Origin: a virus
IMG/VR virus record: IMGVR_UViG_3300043438_001489
Location: 1-43,653 of that record
Length of the DNA stretch: 43,653 nucleotides
Reading direction: 5' to 3' (one strand)
Below are positions 5,932-12,474 of this stretch, in pieces; positions within the stretch are counted from its first letter, which is position 1; each line of letters begins with the position of its first letter. The notes under the pieces were generated by a model. That model was not told the DNA's origin. It made no database searches and worked only from the letters and a program-made list of their open reading frames with translations. The translations under genes and the position numbers were made by a program.

Positions 5932-7620
5932 TTAAGCATCGACAAACTCATACTCACCGTTCATGGCGTTAGCCAGAGCGTGAGTATCTTTGTCGTACTC
6001 ATCTGACGGAATCTCAGAACCGTATTGTCTGAGCACCGATACAACATCTGCCATAGAACGAACCGAAGTCCAAACGCTGACAGGTATATCAAGTCGTGAC
6101 ACATTAACCATCTCACGACAGAACCACGCCCACCTAATGAGGTGTTCGTAATTATACTTAGGCCCCATAACCCTGAACTCTATCGTGCCATGCTTGCCCA
6201 AGGATTGGACATTCAGGTCATGATAGCGGTCATCAGGTTGTGACCATGAGGCTGCCACAATATCTGAGGCAGACAACTTCTCACCAGTACGATAGTTAAG
6301 CAAGTCGCCCTTGACCGCATTACGCACCGCAGACAACCAATACTGGAGGTTTTGCGAGGTAACATCGCGACAATAGTTGCGACTACTACGATGAGCAATA
6401 TGTTCGATGAACGGTGACACAATACTGTAAGCGCGAACTAGACGACCAACATCAGTGATAGTCAAGTCCTCAGCACCAACATGAACGTGGATCCCTGGAG
6501 TGCTGTTCACCGGAGCATGCTCCAATGGCCCACACAGGTCACGCAACCCGTTGCTGTGGAAGTGCGACAAGATAGGAGACACATACTCCATACATTCGCC
6601 ACCATCTTCATCACAATTATCGTGATAACCGTCATAACAGTCAGAGCAATCGCAAGAACAACCGTCATTATCACCCATAGACTCTAATGAGCCGTCACTA
6701 GTTGCTTCCCACCCGCGGGGGCGGCTAACCAACTGTGCCTGAACAGTCTCGACCTCAATACCCCATGTTCTGGAAGTATTAGAGCCAGGCTCCAACAAAG
6801 GAATACTATCCCATGTTTGAGTGACTTCAGCAGGGAACACACGCTTAGAGATGTCAGACTTCAACGTCTGCCAATACCTCTCAAAGTTAGTGCGTGAAGT
6901 AGCAAGTCGCTCAACACGCTTAGTGTCACCTAGCCTAGCCTTATCAGCAAGCAATTGGTTACGAGCATCACGCACAGAAGCAAGGCTTAGCGGGATATGC
7001 TCATGTAACCGAGTAACCGTCTTGCCTAGAGTGTACGCAACATCAAGACCAACCTCACTAGGTAACCGCACAGTAGTATCCAACGCATACAGGCTATCAG
7101 TGAACGAACTAGCACCATACTCAGTAGCACGAGCCAAAGCATACGCTTCAGCCAACTCACCACTAAAGGACGGCTTGAACGGATCGATAATACGATAACG
7201 TCCCTCGTACGTGCCATCAGGTACAAGTACCTGACCAGCACGCTCTAACACAATCGTGTTACTAACCGTAGCCACATCTCTAGGTATGTAAGTCACATAC
7301 AAAGGTATAGACAAACCAGCGTGCTTAACAAGCACCTTGCCGTCCACTTTGTCTGCTAGACCCTGAGCAAGCAACTTGCCCAGATTGTCAATCACATACT
7401 GTGTCAACTTGGCAGAGGCCATCAAATACTTGGCCGCTTGAATAGAAGACTCCGCGCTATCAGACAACTCAATCGAATTAGTGTGAGGTACAACAATAGA
7501 TGCTTTACCGTACGACTGAACTCGACCGTTTTGACGTTCATCACGAAGATGACCTCTAAACCATGAATAGAGATAAGGCACATTAGTAGACACGACAACA
7601 TCTGCTTCATTAAAAAGCAT
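5932..7620 (-). CDS. amidoligase of the COOH-NH2 ligase (glutamine-synthetase-like) family
   Basis: 562 residues. The C-terminal half has the marks of the amidoligase family: WGIEVET (286-292, the metal and ATP-binding ExE strand), DGSL (309-312), EYVSPI (345-350), GIHVHVG (376-382) and GTIEFRVM (478-485). These enzymes form amide bonds between a carboxylate and an amine using ATP. Family members occur in phages and beside glutamine amidotransferases, as here, which suggests ammonia or an amine is joined to a carboxylate of a peptide, protein or cell-wall component. Residues 321-343 form an insertion with six cysteines and many Asp residues, probably a zinc site. The first 280 residues match nothing I know. 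GGGAG lies ten bases before the ATG. The substrate is unknown. Confidence 0.85.
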   Translation of the reverse strand: MLFNEADVVVSTNVPYLYSWFRGHLRDERQNGRVQSYGKASIVVPHTNSIELSDSAESSIQAAKYLMASAKLTQYVIDNLGKLLAQGLADKVDGKVLVKHAGLSIPLYVTYIPRDVATVSNTIVLERAGQVLVPDGTYEGRYRIIDPFKPSFSGELAEAYALARATEYGASSFTDSLYALDTTVRLPSEVGLDVAYTLGKTVTRLHEHIPLSLASVRDARNQLLADKARLGDTKRVERLATSRTNFERYWQTLKSDISKRVFPAEVTQTWDSIPLLEPGSNTSRTWGIEVETVQAQLVSRPRGWEATSDGSLESMGDNDGCSCDCSDCYDGYHDNCDEDGGECMEYVSPILSHFHSNGLRDLCGPLEHAPVNSTPGIHVHVGAEDLTITDVGRLVRAYSIVSPFIEHIAHRSSRNYCRDVTSQNLQYWLSAVRNAVKGDLLNYRTGEKLSASDIVAASWSQPDDRYHDLNVQSLGKHGTIEFRVMGPKYNYEHLIRWAWFCREMVNVSRLDIPVSVWTSVRSMADVVSVLRQYGSEIPSDEYDKDTHALANAMNGEYEFVDA

Positions 7621-7640
7621 ATGTAATCAACTCCCAAATG

Positions 7641-7782
7641 TGCTAACTTCCACCCGACCGGGTGGTCGGATGCTTTGAAACACAACACACAAAAGCGTGT
7701 ATGTGTAACAAACCTAAAGGCAAACACAGGCACAAACCAAAGCCATAAACATGACAAAGGTGGCACTATGTAACCCATCGTC
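7641..7782 (-). promoter_or_regulatory. regulatory block A: leader hairpins and repeat elements upstream of the amidoligase
   Basis: Three elements recur in block B (8388-8540) in the opposite order but the same orientation: a hairpin element (7641-7670), a GTGTATGTGTAACAAA element (7697-7712) and a conserved run (about 7716-7782) that includes ACACAGGCACAAAC and CTATGTAA. The hairpin part holds two overlapping palindromes, CCACCCG/CGGGTGG (7650-7665) and CCGACC/GGTCGG (7654-7669), that cannot both form. No certain -35/-10 pair was found. The block lies 20-160 bases before the amidoligase start, so a control function is likely. A 120-residue open frame across it lacks a ribosome binding site and is not called. 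Confidence 0.5.
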
Positions 7783-8098
7783 ACGACATAGCAGTACGAA
7801 GACTGCTAAGCACGCCATAACGATACTGCCTGTGGATAACTCATACCTTCTAAATAGAGTTATCCACAAGTAATAATGCTATGGAGCCCAATAAAATACT
7901 GGAACTGTGGTAATTGTGACAGCAGTGACAGCGTTTTACCAAAGTTTGGCAATGACAAGGATAAGGCCCATAAATAGGGTACTTCCTACAAAACTTTTGT
8001 GAAAATAGCAAAACGCTGTCACTAGTACTGCTCCGTACCGATAAGTACCGATACAGACAGGTATGTCGTCACGACATAGCAACCCTGCCTGTGGATAA
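7779..8098. other. putative origin of replication with three perfect DnaA boxes
   Basis: Perfect TTATCCACA boxes lie at 7831-7839 (complement), 7860-7868 and 8090-8098 (complement). The first two sit in a 12-bp inverted repeat (7831-7842 with 7857-7868). CGTCACGACATAGCA occurs at 7779-7793 and 8067-8081, each time upstream of CTGCCTGTGGATAA (7826-7839 and 8085-8098). GTGACAGCGTTTT (7925-7937) faces its complement at 8010-8022, and GTACCGATA is tandemly repeated (8035-8053). No gene lies here. Several DnaA boxes with direct and inverted repeats in a non-coding segment are characteristic of a replication origin. Direct proof is lacking. Confidence 0.75.
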
Positions 8099-8124
8099 AC
8101 CTGTCACCTCGCTGTCACTAAATA

Positions 8125-8271
8125 CTAAGTAACAATCAAGATAAAAAGCGTGATAACAGTAGCAATAGCGCTAACCCAAACCAAGGCACTAACAATAGCC
8201 AACCTACGCCACATCAAATACTCATACGGAATCTCACGCTGCTCAGCATCCAACGATGCCATCTTAGCCAT
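8125..8271 (-). CDS. small membrane protein, 48 residues
   Basis: Frame from the ATG at 8271 to the TAG at 8125. It starts MAKMASLDAEQREIPYEYLM, followed after WRR by one hydrophobic helix of about 23 residues (from LAIVSALVWVSAIATV to the C-terminus). It is a single-pass membrane peptide with its charged end probably in the cytoplasm. Its start overlaps the stop of the 29-residue gene (TAATG). Function unknown; it could be a membrane anchor, a superinfection-exclusion peptide or an accessory lysis peptide. Confidence 0.6.
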   Translation of the reverse strand: MAKMASLDAEQREIPYEYLMWRRLAIVSALVWVSAIATVITLFILIVT

Positions 8272-8360
8272 TACTGAACCGCCAACTCGAATAGGGCTTC
8301 ATAACCCGCTTCGATCATCGCTTTAGCAGTCAACTCTGCTACTAGTTCTTTTGTCGCCAT
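8271..8360 (-). CDS. tiny peptide, 29 residues
   Basis: A short helical acidic peptide, MATKELVAELTAKAMIEAGY and nine further residues. GAGAGG lies six bases before the ATG at 8360, and translation is coupled to the membrane protein downstream. The longer frame up to 8588 crosses block B and lacks a ribosome binding site near its start, so the short form is preferred. Function unknown. Confidence 0.45.
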   Translation of the reverse strand: MATKELVAELTAKAMIEAGYEALFELAVQ

Positions 8361-8746
8361 AACTAACCTCTCAATAGGGGAACAAACAACAAGGGAAACA
8401 CAGGCACAAACAAAAACAAGCCAGGCTAAACATAAGGTGCTATGTAAACCATCACCTTTTTTAGGTGTGTGTGTAACGAAAGCATAGGGGAACGCCCGCA
8501 CTAATTTCCAGCCACGGGGGTGGTGCTGGGGTGCTGGGCGTGTGTCGGCGTGGCGTATCTCCCTGCCATAGGTAGAAGATAACGCCATGCTAACGCTTTA
8601 TGTAAGGGGCGTGGAACGTATCCCTCATTAGTCAAGGCAAACGCTGGCATAACGCAGGGAGCAACAACAATAGGCAGATTCCACTCGTTTCCTTTCTATG
8701 CGCAGGGGAAAACCCCCCGCTTTCGCGGGGGGCTTCCTTGTTGCGC
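8361..8746. other. intergenic region with regulatory block B
   Basis: 386 bases without a well supported gene. Block B (8388-8540) carries the three elements of block A in the order: conserved run (8388-8453), GTGTGTGTAACGAAA (8467-8481), hairpin element (about 8495-8540, CCAGCCAC paired with GTGGTGCTGG). Block B precedes the tiny-peptide gene at 8360, as block A precedes the amidoligase. A 49-codon frame starting MPAFALTNEGYVPR (near 8633 on the minus strand) looks protein-like but has no ribosome binding site and is left uncalled. The terminator at 8709 closes the region. Confidence 0.55.
8709..8732 (-). terminator. intrinsic terminator after the orphan gene 8747-9901
   Basis: An 8-bp GC-only stem, CCCCCCGC (8713-8720) with GCGGGGGG (8725-8732), closed by a four-base loop. 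On the minus strand it is followed by TTTT (plus 8709-8712). A canonical rho-independent terminator 15 bases beyond the stop codon at 8747. Confidence 0.92.
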
Positions 8747-9901
8747 CTACTTGACTAGTGTCTGCGCAGTCTTGACCATCGAACCGAATCGGCGTGGCGA
8801 CAAGTCGCTGAACACTTCCTCTTTTAGTTCGCTGATTGAGTAGCCATCGTTCAGTAGCGCGATGAACGCTACTGCTTCGGCTTCGGCTGGAACTAGGTCG
8901 GTCGCTAGTAGCGCCTCGATTAGTTCCGCACGCTCATCCTGCACGGTGAACGACTTGCTGATAAAGTCGCTCTCCGTGCTGGCAACGATGAGCGACTGCT
9001 CAAGGTTGGCGTTCACTGCTGAACGGAACTCGTAGGTTGCTTTTTCACTGGCGGTGAACTCGCTTCCTGCGGTGAATGTTCCATCGGCCGTGAGGCCCTC
9101 CAGCATCCTACGGATAGCCGCGACACCGTCACGGCGTACCTTAAGGATGTTACGGTACACATCCCCGATGGTGAACTCGATGCGGCTAGCCTGCTCGTTG
9201 AGTGTATCTACGAGGATGCTAAACGCTTCGGCTTGACGAACGATACGCTCGTTCATCCTGCTAGCGTCACGCTTGACGATGCTCAAGAAGCCATCGCGTT
9301 CACGGACATCGTAACGAACAAAGTCGCTCGCTTCGATGGCATCGGCAAAGTCTGCAAGCGAACGCTTGTTAAGCGCCTGCTTGTAGACATCGGCTTCGGC
9401 GCGGTCAAGTTGCCCCGTGCCTACTAGTAGACGAACTAGCGCATCGTTCCATGAACGAACGATAGCCATCTGAACCACGTCATCGGCTGAGTAACCGCCG
9501 AGTCCGAGTTCGATACCGCCGAAGCGCTGGTAACCGATTTCTCGCTTAACCAAACGGTCGATGTCGCTGACCGTGAACGCTTCATCGAAGCGCTCCGAAC
9601 GGTACGCCGAGTGTGACTTGATTGCATACATCGCAACCAGCGCATCGGCGTTAGAACCGCTTTGTGCAACCTGCATCGCCTCAACGATGCTGGTAAACGG
9701 AAGCGACTCCGACTCGCAAAAGATAGCGAAGCCGACCGGAGCCGACCACACTAACTTCTCAATTTGAGCAGGCTTACCGACCTGCGCCAGCAATTTCCGC
9801 TGACCCTTTGCGGTTGCTTTACCAGCAACCTTGTCGCTGGCAATAGCACCAGCAACAATGCGCTGACGTAAAGCCAGCGCGTCAATCATGCGTTTACGCA
9901 T
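8747..9901 (-). CDS. orphan protein of unknown function, 384 residues
   Basis: I do not recognise a family. The ATG at 9901 has AAGGGG six bases upstream. The protein begins MRKRMIDALALRQRIVAGAI with a basic, Ala/Lys-rich first 45 residues. It is then mainly helical with many charged residues and repeated Ala/Glu/Asp helices, and has a single Cys (in AIFCESES). No membrane segment, Walker motif or nuclease motif is visible. Base use (many TCG, GCT, GAA, ACG) is richer in G+C than the flanking genes. It stands alone between a strong terminator and a divergent promoter region and is transcribed separately from both operons. It could be a DNA-binding or nucleoid-like protein, or an accessory defence or anti-defence protein; none of these is shown. 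Confidence 0.85.
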   Translation of the reverse strand: MRKRMIDALALRQRIVAGAIASDKVAGKATAKGQRKLLAQVGKPAQIEKLVWSAPVGFAIFCESESLPFTSIVEAMQVAQSGSNADALVAMYAIKSHSAYRSERFDEAFTVSDIDRLVKREIGYQRFGGIELGLGGYSADDVVQMAIVRSWNDALVRLLVGTGQLDRAEADVYKQALNKRSLADFADAIEASDFVRYDVRERDGFLSIVKRDASRMNERIVRQAEAFSILVDTLNEQASRIEFTIGDVYRNILKVRRDGVAAIRRMLEGLTADGTFTAGSEFTASEKATYEFRSAVNANLEQSLIVASTESDFISKSFTVQDERAELIEALLATDLVPAEAEAVAFIALLNDGYSISELKEEVFSDLSPRRFGSMVKTAQTLVK

Positions 9902-10214
9902 AATCAACCCCTTTCAGGTGTGCCACGATACGGGCATGCGCTGAGCGGGCGCTCAGGCATAGCGCTCGCCTTGTCGTGACCGCAATGGCGAGCAAGAACA
10001 ACGCTACCGTTTCGACAAAATTCTGTGGGTTTTTTTTAAAACATCCCCCGAAGCCCCGGCCCGCGCGGAAGTACGCGATGTTGAACCCCCAATCATCAGG
10101 CCCCTACATAAACCATTCTTGCTCTGGATCGATCTAGATTTTTCATGCGTATCATCCTGGGTCTGGTTTTTGTGGCTTATTGCTATTTGCATAGCATGTT
10201 TGTATACTGTTGTT
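9902..10214. promoter_or_regulatory. divergent control region between orphan gene and late operon
   Basis: Contains two inverted repeats near the orphan gene, CTGAGC/GCTCAG (9941-9956) and GCTCGCC/GGCGAGC (9964-9993), an eight-T run (10030-10037), and a GC-rich stretch (10044-10080) bounded by CATC and GATG. At the right end it holds the promoter and palindrome of the HTH gene. No gene is supported here. A minus promoter for the orphan gene must lie here but no good -35/-10 pair was found. Confidence 0.55.
10180..10214 (+). promoter_or_regulatory. leaderless promoter with overlapping palindromic operator
   Basis: TTGCTA (10180-10185), a 17-base spacer, TATACT (10203-10208), then six bases to the ATG at 10215, so transcription should begin on the start codon. 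A perfect palindrome, TGCTAT-TTGC-ATAGCA (10181-10196), overlaps the -35 and spacer. It is well placed to be bound by the HTH protein encoded immediately downstream, which would give autorepression (inference). Confidence 0.7.
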
Positions 10215-10718
10215 ATGCCTAATTATCAGAATCATCCTTTGCGTGTTATTCGCCGTCGCCATGGTTTGGAGATGAAGGAGTTGGCTCGCTTGGCGGGTGT
10301 GTCGCGTGCTACTGTTTCTCAGATTGAGGAGGGTAGGACTAGGCGACCTAATGAGCGTGTGATTGCTGTGTTGGCTCGTTTGTCTGGTGAGGATCCTGTG
10401 GGGTTGTTGTCTCGGGTTGTGGCTTGGGGTGAGCAGGGTTTTGAGGATGTTGTGCCGCGTCGTGCGTTGTCTGCGTTGCAGTTGCCTCCTGAGATGTTAT
10501 CTAATTTGTATCCTTCTTTTATTTCTTGGCGGGCAGAGTTTGCAGATAATCCTACTCGTTTTGCTTCGTTTTTGCGTATTAATCGTTTGACGGTTGCTAA
10601 GTATGAGCGTGGTGGTTTTGTTGGGGGTATGCCGGATTCTTTGGCTCATGCTCTGGCTGATCGTTTGAAGTTGTCTGATGAGTATTTGCAGGCTGTTGAG
10701 GATTTGCCTCTTGGTTGA
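10215..10718 (+). CDS. Cro/CI-type helix-turn-helix transcription regulator
   Basis: 167 residues from the ATG at 10215. Residues 8-60 form an HTH_3 (XRE) domain (LRVIRRRHGLEMKELARLAG, then VSRATVSQIEEG). A second HTH-like stretch lies near the C-terminus (RFASFLRINRLTVAKYERGG). The frame stays open to 10119, but the promoter at 10180-10208 places the transcript start on this ATG, so the longer form is rejected. It is the first gene of the plus-strand operon with the small terminase, fibre and lysis genes, so it probably times late expression, repressing its own promoter through the palindrome. No integrase or second repressor is seen, so a lysogeny switch is not supported. Confidence 0.85.
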   Translation: MPNYQNHPLRVIRRRHGLEMKELARLAGVSRATVSQIEEGRTRRPNERVIAVLARLSGEDPVGLLSRVVAWGEQGFEDVVPRRALSALQLPPEMLSNLYPSFISWRAEFADNPTRFASFLRINRLTVAKYERGGFVGGMPDSLAHALADRLKLSDEYLQAVEDLPLG

Positions 10719-10887
10719 GTCTATTCATGACACTGCCTGGGCGATTAGGACTGCGATGCGTTTGGGTGGGGATAGGCGTGAGGAACAGTTGTTAAAACAG
10801 TTACCACCTTTTACTGTGTTTGTTTGTAATGAACATAATTGTGGGGGTACTGTGCCTTGTCATTTATGTAAGGAAGAAAATGTCTGA
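10711..10887 (+). CDS. small zinc-ribbon-like protein, 58 residues
   Basis: Frame from a TTG at 10711 that overlaps the HTH gene stop, with GAGG nine bases upstream. The C-terminal part (CNEHNCGGTVPCHLC) has cysteines spaced C-x4-C-x5-C-x2-C, suggesting one zinc ion. The N-terminal part is a helix with basic residues. It ends eight bases inside the small terminase gene. Possibly a DNA-binding helper for packaging or transcription; function unknown. Confidence 0.6.
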   Translation: MVESIHDTAWAIRTAMRLGGDRREEQLLKQLPPFTVFVCNEHNCGGTVPCHLCKEENV

Positions 10888-11599
10888 TATTGAGTTGTCT
10901 CACCCGAACATGGAAGTGTATGGGAAGACTAACACTAAGGCGTTGCGTAAGCCTGCTGAACAGTTGTTATTTGAGCGGGCGATTAATGCTGCTTGGTTGG
11001 CGCATCAGCGCGGGTTCCCTATTGAGGTGCAAACTATTTATGACCAGGACAGGTCTTTAACTATCCCGTTTTTGACAAAACTGTTAGTTACTCCTAAGTT
11101 TAAGACTGCTTTGGAGGCTCGTGGTATTCCTGTGGAGACTGCTGTGGGTATTACGGCTGAGCAAGCGTATGCGTTGACTGTGATGACTGACCAGTCGCTG
11201 AGTATGGACCCGTTTCAACGTTTGAAGAAGTTGGGTGTTTCTTGGGCGCAATGGCAGGGTTGGTTGAAGCAACCTATGTTTGCCCGCATTTATGGGAAGA
11301 CTACTGAGGATTTGTTACGCTCTTCTGTGCCGGCTGCTTTGACTGCTTTGGCTGCACGTGCTCAGGCTGGTAATAATGATGCTATTAAGTATTTGCTGGC
11401 GATTACTGGTTATTATGACCCGTCTGCTAAGTCGCAGAACGCTGAGTATGACCGCGTTATTTCTGCTATGATTGATGCTGTAGAGCGCAATGTTGAAGAT
11501 CCTGAAGCGTTGAAGCGTATTAGTTCGGCTGTGTCCGAGGCTGCTTCAAAGTGGAATGTTCCTTTAAGTATTGATGCTGAAATTGTCGAGGACGAATAG
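10880..11599 (+). CDS. terS: terminase small subunit (phBC6A51-type HTH)
   Basis: 239 residues from the ATG at 10880, with AAGGA before it. The central order is that of phBC6A51-type small terminases: LLVTPKFKTALEARGI, then LTVMTDQSLSMDPFQRLKKL, then an HTH segment GVSWAQWQGWLKQPMFARIY, then a helical oligomerisation part with ALAARAQAGNNDAIKYLLAI and TGYYDPSAK. The small subunit recognises the packaging site and feeds DNA to the large subunit. Unusually, the large terminase is encoded 22 kb away on the other strand. The recognition site is not identified; the GC-rich stretch upstream of the operon is one candidate. Confidence 0.75.
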   Translation: MSDIELSHPNMEVYGKTNTKALRKPAEQLLFERAINAAWLAHQRGFPIEVQTIYDQDRSLTIPFLTKLLVTPKFKTALEARGIPVETAVGITAEQAYALTVMTDQSLSMDPFQRLKKLGVSWAQWQGWLKQPMFARIYGKTTEDLLRSSVPAALTALAARAQAGNNDAIKYLLAITGYYDPSAKSQNAEYDRVISAMIDAVERNVEDPEALKRISSAVSEAASKWNVPLSIDAEIVEDE

Positions 11600-11610
11600 A
11601 TTGGTTGGTT

Positions 11611-12414
11611 ATGCCTACTACTGGTGATTTTCCGTTACAGTTGTCATTACCGACAGGTGCTGACCCTGTAGATGTTTCTGTGTTGAACGCTAACTTTGAG
11701 AAGGTTAATGATTATGCTGGAGAGAATGATACAGACATTGCTGCTATTACTGCTAACAGTTGGGTTTCTACTAGCCGTATCGCTGATTCTGCTGTTACAA
11801 CCGTTAAGATTGCTAATGCTAATGTTACGGCCGCGAAACTCGAAGCAACCTTAGATCTTACTGGTAAGACTGTTTCGGTTGCTGCCCCGTCTGCTGGTGC
11901 GCATGCTACGACTAAAACTTATGTTGACGCTCAGGATGCGGCTACTTTGGTTGCGGCTAAGGCTTACACTGATATAACGATCCCTAGTTTTTCGGTGTTG
12001 ACTTCTGGCTCTTGGTCTAGTTCTGCACCTTTTGGTAACTCTATTACTACTACTGGTTTTCGTAAACTAATTCTTTCTATTACTACTACCGCTTACAGTG
12101 GAATGACCGGGCTTAATGTTGCTTTCACTGGGGTAACTGGTTGGGACACTGTTACTACTACTTTTGGTTCGACGTCTTTGACTACTGCTGCAGGCTCGGC
12201 TGTTTTGACTGCTGATGTTACAGCCGTAGGTAACGTACAAGTTTTTGAAATCGATTACCCTGGCGCTGCTGTTAAGAAAACTCTTTTTGCTCGCGGAAAC
12301 CTTAGATTTGTAAATGGCCGTAGCACTAACGCTGCCGCTATTACCGCTTTTCTTTGCACTCCCTTTGGTGCAACGGGTGCTTCAGGCACGTATGAAGTGA
12401 TCGGCGTACGCTAA
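11611..12414 (+). CDS. tail fibre / receptor-binding type structural protein
   Basis: 267 residues. The N-terminal part (TADPVDVSVLNANFEKV-like, with ISTSRIADSAVTTVKIANAN-like repeats and SAGAHATTKTYVD) has the pattern of trimeric tail-fibre shafts: short Ala/Val/Thr repeats followed by a KTYVDAQDAATLVAAKAYTD helix that caps them. The C-terminal 140 residues are Ser/Thr/Gly-rich beta sequence, probably the receptor-binding head. ATG 11611 is used, with TTG 11605 an alternative; no strong ribosome binding site is seen. It is separate from the collagen-like fibre at 36338, so the virion may carry two fibre types. Confidence 0.7.
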   Translation: MPTTGDFPLQLSLPTGADPVDVSVLNANFEKVNDYAGENDTDIAAITANSWVSTSRIADSAVTTVKIANANVTAAKLEATLDLTGKTVSVAAPSAGAHATTKTYVDAQDAATLVAAKAYTDITIPSFSVLTSGSWSSSAPFGNSITTTGFRKLILSITTTAYSGMTGLNVAFTGVTGWDTVTTTFGSTSLTTAAGSAVLTADVTAVGNVQVFEIDYPGAAVKKTLFARGNLRFVNGRSTNAAAITAFLCTPFGATGASGTYEVIGVR

Positions 12415-12425
12415 CCTAACATTTG

Positions 12426-12434
12426 TGATAGACT
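12426..12434 (+). promoter_or_regulatory. extended -10 promoter for the metallophosphoesterase gene
   Basis: TGATAGACT matches the TGnTAnnnT extended -10 seen at five other places in the genome. The start would be near 12441, giving a leader of about 34 bases that carries GAAAGG eight bases before the ATG at 12475. No -35 is evident. Confidence 0.5.
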
Positions 12435-12474
12435 CGGTCTTGAAAAAAAATTTTTACCTTGAAAGGTATCACAT

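Noticed and set aside
7422-7784. 120-codon minus frame crossing block A into the amidoligase gene
   Set aside because: No ribosome binding site, overlaps the start of the amidoligase in another frame, and its similarity to the block B frame is explained by the non-coding repeat elements.
10004-10192. 62-codon minus frame in the divergent control region
   Set aside because: It covers the late promoter and the GC-rich island, has no ribosome binding site and a composition unlike neighbouring genes.
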